64,000 nucleotides of DNA from Prochlorococcus sp. AG-418-C09 (GTDB taxonomy: Bacteria > Cyanobacteriota > Cyanobacteriia > PCC-6307 > Cyanobiaceae), in assembly GCA_003214355.1 (NCBI GenBank), contig QCLS01000002.1, forward strand, positions 1-64,000, given 5' to 3'. Positions 1 through 9,245 of this stretch are shown here, in pieces. The notes under the pieces were generated by a model. It searched no databases. It saw nothing but the letters and a program-made list of their open reading frames with translations, and had not been told where the DNA came from. Both the position numbers and the translations under genes were made by a program. Position 1 is the first letter of the stretch. Every line of letters starts with the position of its first letter.

Positions 1-192
1 AACCTGATTTATCATATCGATCTCACTTGTAGAAGAAGTATTATCTATATCCAATAAATATCTCTCTAATTGTTCTTCTTGTTCGATATCTTCAAAACTT
101 AATTCAAGAAAATTTCCAATCTTACTTCCTGAACATGATTGTAGAAAAACTAAAACAGCAAAAAGAATAAACCTCTTATAAAATTTAATCAT
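1..192 (-). CDS. Putative lipoprotein, 3' end cut by the window edge
   Basis: The first 64 codons are visible, starting at an ATG 8 bases downstream of the topA stop on the same strand. The protein starts MIKFYKRFILFAVLVFLQSC: a short basic segment, a hydrophobic helix and a lipobox-like LQSC, as in a signal peptidase II substrate. The visible mature part is acidic and rich in Glu, Ser and Thr. I recognise no domain. The short spacing suggests co-transcription with topA. The function is unknown and the C-terminus is not seen. Confidence 0.7.
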   Translation of the reverse strand, partial: MIKFYKRFILFAVLVFLQSCSGSKIGNFLELSFEDIEQEEQLERYLLDIDNTSSTSEIDMINQV

Positions 193-200
193 CTTAATTT

Positions 201-2801
201 TTAGTTTTCAAGATTATCAAGCTTGGATTTATTTTTTTTTAATTTACTTTTTTTGTTTTTAGTAAAGTCTTTTTTTTCTTCCAATAAATTAAGTACATCT
301 TCTATTTTCAATTTCTCAAGGTTTACATCTTTTGGTAAAGAAATATTCACTTTTCCGTACTTAGCATAAATACCATATGGACCATTTAGGACTTGAATCT
401 TATCCTTTGCTCCTTTTGGTTTTCCTAATTCTTTTAAAACTTCTCTACCACCTCTAGCTAATTTTGGCATAGCAAGAATTTCAAGAGCCCTATTTAAATT
501 AATCTCAAAAACATCATCATCTTTCTTTAAAGACCTATTTTCAGATTCATTCTTATTTTTAATCCATCTTACATAAGGTCCAAATCTTCCTCTGTCTGCT
601 TCAATTATTCCCCCATCTGGATGTTCCCCTAATAGTCTTGGTAAACTTAATAATTTGAGGGCCTGTCCTAGAGTTAAATCATCAGTTCTTAATTCCTTTG
701 GCAGAGAAGCTCGTCTAGGCTTAGCCTCAGTATTTTCAGTTATACCAAGTTGCACATATGGTCCATATGGACCAAATCTTAAAAAGACTTTTTCACCGGT
801 GATTGGATCCTCTCCTAAATCTGAAGGGCCACTCAGAATCTGATCAACTTTCTTTCTATCTAAATCTCCTGGAGTTATATCCATTGGAAGATTACCTTTT
901 GCTTGAATCTCATTACCTTCTTCATCAATTTTGATACCTTCAATCCATGGTCCATTAGATCCAATCCTGACCACACATGGTAAATCATCAAAATCAACTT
1001 GCCTATATGCTTTCCCATCAATATCTCCTTCAGTCTGTTGAACCTTAACTTCCAATCCATTTTTACCTTTGTAAAAAGTTTCTAAATAAGGAAGCCACTC
1101 TAAATTACCTGAAGAGATCTCATCAAGGGAAGATTCCATCTTTGCAGTAAAAGTAGTATCGACTAAATCAGGAAAATGTTCTTCCAAAAGCGCTGTAACT
1201 GCAAATGCTGTAAAGGTTGGAGCCAAAGAATTAGCAGAAATTTGAGCGTACCCTCTATCAATAATAGTGCCAATAATACTTGCATAAGTAGAAGGTCTCC
1301 CGATACCTTCCTTTTCTAAAATCTTTACCAATGCAGCTTCGGTAAATCTCGCGGGAGGCTTTGTCTCATGACAAATAGGCTCATTACTTTTGACATTTAA
1401 TTGCATTCCAATAGACATATTTGGTAAAACAACTTCTTTTTGCTCTAAGGCGGCACTCGGGTCATCACTCCCTTCGACATAAGCCCTGAAGAATCCAGGG
1501 AAATCTATGCTTTTGCCGCTAGCTTTGAATACAGCATCTCCAACAACTATTTCAGAATTAATCATTGTTAGCTTTGCCTCAGCCATTTGACTCGCAACTG
1601 TTCTTTTCCAAATAAGCTCATATAAAGATAAATCACGTCCTTGTAAGTCAGTTTCCGAAGGAGTCTTAAATTTCTCTCCAGCAGGCCTAATCGCTTCATG
1701 TGCTTCCTGGGCGTTAACTGATTTAGAGCTAAATTGACGTGAAGTTCCAGAAAGGAATTCACTACCATATTTGGAAAGAACACAATCTCTTGCCGCATTT
1801 ATTGCTTGCTGCGACAAATGTACAGAATCTGTTCTCATATAAGTTATGTATCCTCTCTCATACAGTCCTTGAGCACATCTCATTGTTTCCCTTGCAGAAA
1901 GACGTAGTTTCCTATTAGCCTCTTGTTGTAATGTGCTGGTAGTAAATGGTGGCACAGGTTTTCTAATCGCAGGTTTCCGTTCAACCTTTTGTACAATCCA
2001 TTTTTTATTTGCAATAGATTCAAGTAAAAAATTTGTTTGCTTTTCATCTAAAACTAGAGATTGATTACCTTTCTTTAAGGAGCCAGTCTTTTCATCAAAA
2101 TCTGAGCCTGATGCAATCCTATTACCCTCAAAACTAAATAACTTTGACTCGAAGGTTATATCATCGCAGGACAAAACAGCCTTTAAATCCCAATATGCAG
2201 CCTTTTTAAAAGCTCTTCTTTCTCTCTCTCTCCTTACTAATAATCTTACAGAAACTGACTGGACACGCCCTGCTGAAAGTCTTGGTGCAACCTTCTTCCA
2301 TAGTAATGGTGACAATTCATAACCAAAAAGCCTATCCAAGATTCTTCTTGTTTCTTGCGCTTGAACTAATTCCATATCAATTTCTCTGGTTTCATCTAAT
2401 GCTTTGTTGATAGCTTGTTTTGTTATTTCGTGAAAAACCATCCTTCTTGTTGGAACTGTCGGCTTGAGAATTTGCAATAAATGCCAGCTTATACTTTCAC
2501 CCTCTCTATCCTCATCAGTAGCTAATAATAATTTCTTAGCACCTTTGAGTGCATTCTTAAGATCCTTAACTATCTTTTTCTTATCTTTAGGGACAACATA
2601 AAGCGGTTCAAAATCCTCAGTAGTATTCACACCGATCCTGGACCATTTTTCTTTTTTTAAAGATGCGGGAATTTCACCTGCACCTTTCGGAAGATCCCTA
2701 ACATGACCCATCGAAGCCAAAACTTCATAATTAGAAGGCAAAAACTTTCTAATAGTTTTTGCTTTTGTGGGGCTTTCAACAATAACTAGTGTGTGTTCCA
2801 A
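201..2801 (-). CDS. topA: DNA topoisomerase I
   Basis: Type IA topoisomerase of 866 aa that relaxes negatively supercoiled DNA through a 5'-phosphotyrosine intermediate. The N-terminal Toprim domain has VIVESPTKAKTI at about residues 6-17 and the acidic DEDREGES at 96-103. The active-site tyrosine is Tyr321 in ITYMRTDS. Instead of Cys4 zinc fingers, the C-terminus carries repeated topoisomerase C-terminal segments with FGPYGPYV, RFGPYVRW and NGPYGIYAKYG motifs, the usual cyanobacterial arrangement. The tail is Lys-rich. The gene is divergent from ndhB across a 163-bp spacer and is followed by a small lipoprotein gene. Assignment is certain. Confidence 0.98.
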   Translation of the reverse strand: MEHTLVIVESPTKAKTIRKFLPSNYEVLASMGHVRDLPKGAGEIPASLKKEKWSRIGVNTTEDFEPLYVVPKDKKKIVKDLKNALKGAKKLLLATDEDREGESISWHLLQILKPTVPTRRMVFHEITKQAINKALDETREIDMELVQAQETRRILDRLFGYELSPLLWKKVAPRLSAGRVQSVSVRLLVRRERERRAFKKAAYWDLKAVLSCDDITFESKLFSFEGNRIASGSDFDEKTGSLKKGNQSLVLDEKQTNFLLESIANKKWIVQKVERKPAIRKPVPPFTTSTLQQEANRKLRLSARETMRCAQGLYERGYITYMRTDSVHLSQQAINAARDCVLSKYGSEFLSGTSRQFSSKSVNAQEAHEAIRPAGEKFKTPSETDLQGRDLSLYELIWKRTVASQMAEAKLTMINSEIVVGDAVFKASGKSIDFPGFFRAYVEGSDDPSAALEQKEVVLPNMSIGMQLNVKSNEPICHETKPPARFTEAALVKILEKEGIGRPSTYASIIGTIIDRGYAQISANSLAPTFTAFAVTALLEEHFPDLVDTTFTAKMESSLDEISSGNLEWLPYLETFYKGKNGLEVKVQQTEGDIDGKAYRQVDFDDLPCVVRIGSNGPWIEGIKIDEEGNEIQAKGNLPMDITPGDLDRKKVDQILSGPSDLGEDPITGEKVFLRFGPYGPYVQLGITENTEAKPRRASLPKELRTDDLTLGQALKLLSLPRLLGEHPDGGIIEADRGRFGPYVRWIKNKNESENRSLKKDDDVFEINLNRALEILAMPKLARGGREVLKELGKPKGAKDKIQVLNGPYGIYAKYGKVNISLPKDVNLEKLKIEDVLNLLEEKKDFTKNKKSKLKKNKSKLDNLEN

Positions 2802-2964
2802 GGAAGTTTCAAGAAATTCAGTTTTTTTTCATAAGGGCATATTATGATTAATTGAATATTTCTCAAGGATTGTTTCTTGAGAATATCAATTAACCTACCC
2901 ACAAATTATAATCAAGTTAATATTAACTATTACATCCTTACAACCAAAACTTCATTTTAAATAA

Positions 2965-4491
2965 GTGCCAAACGAAATCTTTACATTTAATCTAAATGCT
3001 CAGGCAATTATTCCAGAGGCTTTCATCTTATTTGGAATTATTGGTACTCTAATTGTTGACTTAGCAGGAGAGAAGACTGCGTCTAGATGGACTCCACTAA
3101 TATGTTACCTATCATTAAGCAGTGCAATAGGAGCGCTTGCAATTCAATGGAATAATCCAGCTGAAGTTGCTTTCCTCGGCTCATTCATTTCAGATAATCT
3201 CTCTTTGGCATTCAGAGGAATAATCGCTCTCTCAACACTCATTTCTCTTTTAATTAGCTGGCGCTATACGGAGCAGAGTGGTAGTCCAATAGGTGAATTT
3301 GCAGCAATAGTTTTATCAGCCACCCTTGGAGCAATGCTTTTGTGTGGATCCACTGACCTAATAAGTGTATTTATTTCTTTGGAAACTTTATCGGTCGCAA
3401 GTTATTTATTGTCTGGTTACTTAAAAAGAGATCCAAGAAGTTCAGAAGCAGCATTAAAATATCTACTTGTTGGTTCTGCTGCTGCAGCTGTTTATCTTTA
3501 TGGCTCATCCTTACTTTACGGATTAAGTGGCTCAACTAATTTATCGTCAATTGGTACGGAGTTAATTAATAAACCATCATTTATAACATCAATAGCACTT
3601 GTATTCGTCCTCTCTACAGTGGCATTTAAAATTGCAGCTGTTCCATTCCACCAATGGACACCTGATGTTTATGAGGGTTCACCTACTCCAGTCGTAGCAT
3701 TTTTATCTGTAGGTTCCAAAACTGCAGGTTTCGCTTTTGCTATAAGAATATTGGTAACTTCTTTTGCTTCTTTTGACGAACAATGGAAATTACTCTTTAC
3801 AGTTCTTGCGATTCTGAGCATGGCTCTTGGCAATATAGTGGCTTTAGCTCAGACTTCAATGAAGAGAATGCTTGCATATAGTTCAATCGGACAGGCAGGA
3901 TTTGTGATGATAGGGATCGTATCAGGGACACAAGATGGCCTATCGGCGGCAGTTCTTTATTTAGCAGCCTATTTATTTATGAATTTAGGAGCCTTTTCAT
4001 GTGTTATTTTATTTTCTCTCAGAACAGGTTCTGACAACATTTCTGACTATTCAGGTCTTTACCAGAAAGATCCCTTAGTAACCCTTGGTCTTAGCCTTTG
4101 CCTACTTTCTCTTGGAGGGATTCCACCCATGCTAGGTTTCTTTGGAAAGATTTATTTATTCTTTGCAGGATGGGCCAATCATCAATACTTGCTAGTAATT
4201 ATAGGTCTAGTAACCTCCGTAATTTCTATTTACTACTATATTTCCGTTATTAAGATGATGGTTGTGAAAGAGCCACAAGAAGCATCTGAAATAGTTAAAT
4301 CTTATCCAGAAACAAATTGGAATATTGTCGGCTTACCACCACTTCGTTTTGCACTTTATACTTGCCTTGCAGTAACAGCTTTAGGAGGAATTCTATCAAA
4401 TCCACTCTTTAAATTAGCTAATACAGCTGTTTCTGAAACCCCTTTTTTACAGGACATTTTAGCTAGTAGTAGTGTTAATTTATTAAACTAG
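2965..4491 (+). CDS. ndhB: NAD(P)H-quinone oxidoreductase subunit 2 (NdhB)
   Basis: Membrane-arm, Mrp-antiporter-like subunit of the thylakoid NDH-1 complex, used in cyclic electron flow, respiration and CO2 uptake. It is 508 aa and almost entirely hydrophobic, with many transmembrane helices. Typical NdhB/NuoN segments are visible: the [12 protein letters not shown] start region, [20 protein letters not shown] in the middle, [12 protein letters not shown], and [19 protein letters not shown]. Translation begins at GTG (2965); no in-frame ATG gives a full N-terminus. The next gene starts 7 bases after its stop. Confidence 0.97.
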   Translation: MPNEIFTFNLNAQAIIPEAFILFGIIGTLIVDLAGEKTASRWTPLICYLSLSSAIGALAIQWNNPAEVAFLGSFISDNLSLAFRGIIALSTLISLLISWRYTEQSGSPIGEFAAIVLSATLGAMLLCGSTDLISVFISLETLSVASYLLSGYLKRDPRSSEAALKYLLVGSAAAAVYLYGSSLLYGLSGSTNLSSIGTELINKPSFITSIALVFVLSTVAFKIAAVPFHQWTPDVYEGSPTPVVAFLSVGSKTAGFAFAIRILVTSFASFDEQWKLLFTVLAILSMALGNIVALAQTSMKRMLAYSSIGQAGFVMIGIVSGTQDGLSAAVLYLAAYLFMNLGAFSCVILFSLRTGSDNISDYSGLYQKDPLVTLGLSLCLLSLGGIPPMLGFFGKIYLFFAGWANHQYLLVIIGLVTSVISIYYYISVIKMMVVKEPQEASEIVKSYPETNWNIVGLPPLRFALYTCLAVTALGGILSNPLFKLANTAVSETPFLQDILASSSVNLLN

Positions 4492-4498
4492 AATAATT

Positions 4499-5182
4499 AT
4501 GACTGTAGTTGCTTGCTTAGATAAAGTGTCAAAAACCTACGGGAAAGATAATCTTATAGTAAAAGCACTTGATAATATTAATTTGGAGATCTCGCGTGGT
4601 GATTATTTAGCTGTAATGGGGGCAAGTGGATCAGGTAAAAGTACAGCAATGAATATCCTTGGATGCTTAGATCGACCCTCATCGGGACAATATAAATTAA
4701 ATGGTTCTTCGATAGAAAACTTATCAGATGATGAACTAGCTACCTTAAGGAATCAGGAATTAGGTTTTGTATTCCAACAATTTCATTTATTAGGTGATGC
4801 CACAGCCCTTGAAAATGTCATTCTTCCAATGATTTATGCTGGTGTTAATCAATCAGTGAGAGAGGATAAAGCCAAGGAAGCTCTTTATAAAGTTGGATTA
4901 AAAGAAAGAATGCATAACAGACCAAATCAATTGTCTGGGGGACAGCAGCAAAGAGTTGCAATAGCTAGGGCAATTATTAACAATCCTGCACTTTTATTAG
5001 CTGATGAGCCAACTGGGGCACTTGATTCGCAGACTACAGAGGACGTATTAGATTTATTCGATAGGTTACATAATTCTGGAATAACAATTGTTTTAGTTAC
5101 TCATGAGAATGAAGTTGCTAGTAGGGCAAAGAAAATAGCAAGATTTAAGGATGGCAGAATTATAGAATTTAAATCAAATTAG
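4499..5182 (+). CDS. ABC transporter ATP-binding protein (MacB/LolD/DevA type)
   Basis: Nucleotide-binding subunit of 227 aa. Walker A GASGSGKST is at residues 41-49, the Q-loop at VFQQF (91-95), the signature LSGGQ at 145-149, Walker B LLLADEP at 165-171 and the H-loop His at 202. Overall similarity is to the LolD/MacB/DevA exporter family, whose partners are FtsX-like permeases. No permease gene lies next to it, so the substrate cannot be inferred. It starts 7 bases downstream of ndhB and may be read through from it. It is convergent with the biotin ligase gene, with 2 bases between the stops. Confidence 0.9.
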   Translation: MTVVACLDKVSKTYGKDNLIVKALDNINLEISRGDYLAVMGASGSGKSTAMNILGCLDRPSSGQYKLNGSSIENLSDDELATLRNQELGFVFQQFHLLGDATALENVILPMIYAGVNQSVREDKAKEALYKVGLKERMHNRPNQLSGGQQQRVAIARAIINNPALLLADEPTGALDSQTTEDVLDLFDRLHNSGITIVLVTHENEVASRAKKIARFKDGRIIEFKSN

Positions 5183-5184
5183 AT

Positions 5185-5940
5185 CTAGACCTTAATTACT
5201 TTAATTTGGTTTTTAGATAATAGTCTTAAATTACCAAAAGAATCTATATCTTTAATTTGAAAATTATTATTTCTATATCCTCTTGGAAGATATTGTTTAT
5301 CAATGAATGTATTTGCATCTGAAATAATCCTCTTTCTTTGATAATTGTATTTAATTGCTTGCCCAATTCCAGTCAAAATTTTTGATGTCCAGTAGTGTTC
5401 AGATAATCTATTTTTTTTTAGAACTTTAGATAATGGAATTCCTTCATCTGGAGTCTTGTTATTCAAATTAAATCCAATACCAATTCTTACGTAGAGAATC
5501 TCTTCACCTCTAGTGACAACCTTGGGTAAGAAACCAATCAACTTTTTAGAACCATAAAGGATATCATTTGGCCATTTTAATTTGAGAGATCTTGAATCAC
5601 TATTAGGCGGCAAAAGCTCACAAAACTTACACGCAATTGACAGTGAGAAAACATCTATTAGAAATTCTGAAGAATAAATTGGATAAGCTGCACTTAACCA
5701 TATACCTCCTTTAGGGGAAATCCAATTTCTCTTATGCTGGCCAAAACCGGCTGTCTGTTCTTTTGAAATTATTGCAACTGGAGTAGTTAATTTATCCTTT
5801 TCTTTAAGATAATCATCCAGCTGAAACTCTGTACTATTACATTTCTTTTTGTAGAAAAGTTGCCAATCTGGCAAGTCATTTTTTTCCTTTTTGTAAAAAA
5901 AGGCCGTTTTTGATGACTGTCCAATAACTTTCACAAACAA
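5185..5940 (-). CDS. birA: Biotin--[acetyl-CoA-carboxylase] ligase, monofunctional
   Basis: Attaches biotin to the BCCP subunit of acetyl-CoA carboxylase through biotinyl-5'-AMP. The 251-aa protein lacks the N-terminal winged-helix repressor domain of E. coli BirA, so it should be only an enzyme. The adenylate-binding loop appears as EQTAGFGQHKRNW (61-73), a variant of the usual GRGRxGR. The catalytic segment KWPNDILYGSKKLIG (122-136) holds the conserved Lys. Plant and cyanobacterial ligases are similarly short. It is transcribed alone, convergent with the ABC ATPase. Confidence 0.9.
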   Translation of the reverse strand: MFVKVIGQSSKTAFFYKKEKNDLPDWQLFYKKKCNSTEFQLDDYLKEKDKLTTPVAIISKEQTAGFGQHKRNWISPKGGIWLSAAYPIYSSEFLIDVFSLSIACKFCELLPPNSDSRSLKLKWPNDILYGSKKLIGFLPKVVTRGEEILYVRIGIGFNLNNKTPDEGIPLSKVLKKNRLSEHYWTSKILTGIGQAIKYNYQRKRIISDANTFIDKQYLPRGYRNNNFQIKDIDSFGNLRLLSKNQIKVIKV

Positions 5941-6028
5941 AAAATAGATAATTAATTAGTTTTTTATTTAAATATATATTGCGGGGGTATGCTTTAGATA
6001 ATAATATGAATAAAAAAATTTATAGGAA

Positions 6029-6484
6029 TTGAAAAAAAGTAATCTCGAAACAATAAATAATTGTCTAAAAACTTTTCAGGTCTCCTGGTCTGAACTTGAT
6101 AATCTTATCCAATTAGAGACAAACTGGGAGAAGATTGTAGGTAAAGACCTGGCTCAAGAATGCAGACCACTAAAAATAGAAAAAAATATTCTTACAATAG
6201 TTGCCAATCACCCACAATGGAGGCAGGAATTAATTTACTACAAACATAAGTTAAAGGAATCAATAACTAAAAATGGTATACACTTGAAGAACATCCGAAT
6301 AGTACAAAATTATAACAATGAAGAGAAGAGAAAAATAAATAATTTCAAATTGGAATGGGAAAATCATCCAAGTAGAATAAAAGAATCTCAACTTGTTTTT
6401 TGTAATTTATGCAATTGCCCAACGCCTAAAAGAGAAATTGAAAGATGGGGCAAATGTACCTTTTGTTGGAGAAAAGAGATCTGA
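6029..6484 (+). CDS. DciA-like (DUF721) protein with C-terminal Cys cluster
   Basis: 151-aa protein whose N-terminal ~95 residues match the DUF721/DciA fold (WEKIVGKDLAQECRPLKI, then LTIVANHPQWRQEL). DciA is the ancestral DnaB helicase operator in bacteria without DnaC, and cyanobacteria use this family. The C-terminus adds a possible zinc ribbon: Cys125, Cys128, Cys130, Cys143 and Cys146. The start is TTG (6029) preceded by an AGGA; an in-frame stop lies just upstream (6023-6025), so no longer version exists. It is divergent from birA and convergent with menG. The replication role is inferred from the family. Confidence 0.72.
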   Translation: MKKSNLETINNCLKTFQVSWSELDNLIQLETNWEKIVGKDLAQECRPLKIEKNILTIVANHPQWRQELIYYKHKLKESITKNGIHLKNIRIVQNYNNEEKRKINNFKLEWENHPSRIKESQLVFCNLCNCPTPKREIERWGKCTFCWRKEI

Positions 6485-6493
6485 ATTAAACTA

Positions 6494-7195
6494 TTATTTC
6501 CTAAGCAATAAAATACCCATTTGTCCTCCAAACAAAGTTTTATATTGAACTGAAATAAACCCTATTTTTTTAGAAAGTTTGATTAAGGTATCACCATCAG
6601 GAAACGCTTTAATACTATTCTCAATATATGAATACTCTTCTCCTAAATTAAAAATTCGTGATATGGGTACAACGATTAATCTCAGATATATTTTTTGAAA
6701 CAAGCAAGATAAAGATTTATCCTTTGAATGATTAAAGTCTAGAAATCCAGCCCTTCCTTTATCTTTTAATAAATTAAATACCTTTTCTAAACCTTCCTCA
6801 ACATTTGTGAGGTTCCTCAAACCATATGACATACAAATACCATCAAAAGAATTCTCTGATAGGTCCAATTCAAAAACATCTTTATTTTCCCACTTAATTG
6901 CTTTATGGCCAATCTTTCCTGACCTTCGCCTTGCTATCTCCAGTATTTCATATGCACTATCTATTCCAACAATACTCCCATGTGGAGAAATTCTTTTACT
7001 TATCAGAATTGACATATCACCAGTTCCACAGCATAAATCCGCCCAATCTTCTCCATTAATTGGTCTTAGTAGATTTAATAACTTTCTTTTCCATAGATTA
7101 TGGAAGCCTAAACTCAACAGATTATTTAGAAAATCATACTTCTTTGAAATATTATTAAAAATATTTCGCACGTAATATGATTTCTCATTTGCCAT
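6494..7195 (-). CDS. menG: Demethylphylloquinone/demethylmenaquinone methyltransferase (UbiE/MenG family)
   Basis: SAM-dependent C-methyltransferase of 233 aa performing the last methylation in phylloquinone (photosystem I) biosynthesis in cyanobacteria. It begins with the family segment VRNIFNNISKKYDFLNNLLS, followed by the SAM motif WADLCCGTGD (51-60) and later GICMSYGLRNL, both diagnostic for UbiE. Length is normal. It precedes no obvious partner; hisF lies upstream on the same strand with a 38-bp gap. UbiE of plastoquinone-using phototrophs is assigned to phylloquinone rather than ubiquinone from knowledge of the lineage. Confidence 0.92.
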   Translation of the reverse strand: MANEKSYYVRNIFNNISKKYDFLNNLLSLGFHNLWKRKLLNLLRPINGEDWADLCCGTGDMSILISKRISPHGSIVGIDSAYEILEIARRRSGKIGHKAIKWENKDVFELDLSENSFDGICMSYGLRNLTNVEEGLEKVFNLLKDKGRAGFLDFNHSKDKSLSCLFQKIYLRLIVVPISRIFNLGEEYSYIENSIKAFPDGDTLIKLSKKIGFISVQYKTLFGGQMGILLLRK

Positions 7196-7233
7196 TTTCT
7201 TATAAAACTCTTTTAGTTATCATAATATTTACA

Positions 7234-8004
7234 TTAATAATCAGGTCTTATTAAAAGTTCTTTATTAATAAGAAAAGACTTAATTTCTCTAATTGTCAAT
7301 TTTTGGTCGTGGAGCAAAGATGCCAAAAGCGCCGCAGAAGCTCTCCCCTTAGTTAAAACCTCATATATATCTTCTACGCATCCAGCCCCTCCTGAAGCAA
7401 TTACAGGAATATTTACAGCTCTCGCTACTTGGTTTGTCAATTCTAAATCATATCCCTTTTGAGTCCCATCCCCATCCATTGAAGTAAGAAGAATTTCACC
7501 AGCTCCAAATTCTTCAACTGACTTAGCCCAATCAAGTACATCTAATTTAGTGTTTATTCTTCCTCCTTGAACATAAACTTCCCATCTATTTGGGTTAGAA
7601 CTTTTTCTTCTAGCATCTATAGCAACAACAATACATTGACTGCCATATTCCTGAGAACTTAAAGAAATTATTTTTGGATTTTTTACTGCTGCAGAATTAA
7701 GGCTTACCTTATCTGCCCCTGCCCTTAGCAGTTCATTTATCGATTCAAGTGAATTTATTCCACCTCCCACAGTAAAAGGGATTTTTACTGTTTTGGCTGT
7801 TCTAGAAACTAAATCAATTAAAGTTTTACGATTTTCAAACGTAGCTTTTATGTCAAGGAAAACTAATTCATCTGCACCCTCATCAGAATATCTGCATGCT
7901 AATTCAACCGGGTCCCCAGCATCTCTTAAATTAACGAAATTTACACCTTTAACGACGCGGCCATTTGCAACATCTAAACAAGGAATTAAACGAAGAGCAA
8001 CCAT
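7234..8004 (-). CDS. hisF: Imidazole glycerol phosphate synthase cyclase subunit
   Basis: Makes imidazole glycerol phosphate and AICAR from PRFAR plus ammonia delivered by HisH, in histidine biosynthesis. The 256-aa beta/alpha barrel shows both catalytic aspartates in their motifs: [15 protein letters not shown] near residue 11 and VVAIDARR near 130. The phosphate-binding segments TVGGGINS and ASGGAG are also present. It is divergent from the DUF2862-chlG operon across a 60-bp spacer. Confidence 0.97.
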   Translation of the reverse strand: MVALRLIPCLDVANGRVVKGVNFVNLRDAGDPVELACRYSDEGADELVFLDIKATFENRKTLIDLVSRTAKTVKIPFTVGGGINSLESINELLRAGADKVSLNSAAVKNPKIISLSSQEYGSQCIVVAIDARRKSSNPNRWEVYVQGGRINTKLDVLDWAKSVEEFGAGEILLTSMDGDGTQKGYDLELTNQVARAVNIPVIASGGAGCVEDIYEVLTKGRASAALLASLLHDQKLTIREIKSFLINKELLIRPDY

Positions 8005-8064
8005 TTTAAACCAAATTGTCCAATTACTGTTAATCTTGCATAATAGCTTCTATTCTAAACCGTC

Positions 8065-8289
8065 ATGGCAAACACAAATTTATTACCAAAAATCGGAAGT
8101 AAAATAAAAATAAATATTGATAAAGTAAACGATAGACTTCCAACAAAACTGCTTGACCAAATCAGCTTAAATCCAAAGGCAATTATAAAAGGTTACAAAA
8201 TGACAGATGGAGGAGGTATTGGCTTAATAGTAAGATTTGAATCTGGGGATATAAATTGGTTCTTTCCAGAAGAAACTGAGCGAGGTTAA
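8065..8289 (+). CDS. DUF2862 family protein
   Basis: 74-aa cyanobacterial protein resembling DUF2862, recognised by its GSKIKINIDKVNDRLP start and the FESGDINWFFPEE ending; a small beta-barrel-like domain is likely. The function is not established as far as I know. It is the first gene of a probable operon with chlG, whose GTG start follows 6 bases after its stop, so a link to chlorophyll or membrane assembly is possible but only contextual. Confidence 0.8.
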   Translation: MANTNLLPKIGSKIKINIDKVNDRLPTKLLDQISLNPKAIIKGYKMTDGGGIGLIVRFESGDINWFFPEETERG

Positions 8290-8295
8290 CTATTA

Positions 8296-9243
8296 GTGAA
8301 TGATCCAAAACAATTATTAGGAATTAAAGGAGCTTCTGAAACTAAAAACATTTGGAAACTCCGCATACAATTGATGAAGCCCATAACTTGGATCCCTTTA
8401 ATATGGGGGGTTATTTGTGGTGCTGCGGCAAGTGGTAACTTTACATGGACGTTTAATAATTTCTTAGCGTCATTAGCTTGCATGCTTATGAGTGGACCTT
8501 TGTTAGCAGGTTATACTCAAACAATAAATGATTTCTTTGATAAAGATATTGATGCTATTAATGAACCCAATAGGCCAATTCCCTCTGGTGCTATTTCTTT
8601 AGCACAAGTTAAGATTCAAATTTGGGTTCTTCTTGCTTTGGGATTAATTGTTGCATATCTGTTAGATATATATGCAAATCATAATTTTCCCTCTGTCTTT
8701 TTATTGGCTTTGGGAGGATCATTAGTCAGTTATATATATTCTGCACCACCACTTAAGTTAAAACAGAATGGCTGGCTAGGGAATTATGCTTTAGGTGCAT
8801 CTTATATAGCTTTACCCTGGTGGGCAGGTCAAGCTTTATTTGGCAAGCTTACATTTATAACTGCAATGCTAACACTTGCATATAGCCTTTCAGGTCTAGG
8901 AATTGCCGTCATAAATGATTTTAAGAGTGTCGAGGGAGATGCAAAATTAGGCTTAAACTCTTTGCCCGTAATATTTGGAATTAGAAATGCAAGTCGTATA
9001 AGTGCAGGACTTATCGACATATTTCAACTTGTTATGGTTGTTGTATTAATTATAATTGGCCAACATTTAGCTTCTGTTATTTTAGTTCTTCTAATAATTC
9101 CTCAAATTACTTTTCAGGAAATGTGGTTACTTAGGGACCCATTAAAATTTGATGTAAAATATCAGGCTAGTGCTCAGCCATTTCTTATTACAGGCATGCT
9201 TATTACAGCTCTAGCAATTGGACACAGTTTTTTAGTTATTTAG
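8296..9243 (+). CDS. chlG: Chlorophyll synthase (chlorophyllide esterification)
   Basis: UbiA-family polyprenyltransferase of 315 aa that esterifies (divinyl) chlorophyllide with phytyl diphosphate in the membrane. The diagnostic first Asp-rich motif is NDFFDKDIDAINEPNRPIPS (residues 77-96). The second region is VINDFKSVEGDAKLGLNSLP. About eight to nine hydrophobic helices are visible. Translation starts at GTG (8296); the N-terminal MNDPKQLLGIKGASETKNIWK matches the family start. It is tightly packed between DUF2862 and the penicillin-binding protein gene, which starts 2 bases after its stop. Confidence 0.96.
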   Translation: MNDPKQLLGIKGASETKNIWKLRIQLMKPITWIPLIWGVICGAAASGNFTWTFNNFLASLACMLMSGPLLAGYTQTINDFFDKDIDAINEPNRPIPSGAISLAQVKIQIWVLLALGLIVAYLLDIYANHNFPSVFLLALGGSLVSYIYSAPPLKLKQNGWLGNYALGASYIALPWWAGQALFGKLTFITAMLTLAYSLSGLGIAVINDFKSVEGDAKLGLNSLPVIFGIRNASRISAGLIDIFQLVMVVVLIIIGQHLASVILVLLIIPQITFQEMWLLRDPLKFDVKYQASAQPFLITGMLITALAIGHSFLVI

Positions 9244-9245
9244 TA

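Noticed and set aside
7793-8107. 104-codon plus-strand frame over the hisF start and DUF2862 start
   Set aside because: It overlaps two clear genes, mostly antisense to hisF, and has no recognisable motif.
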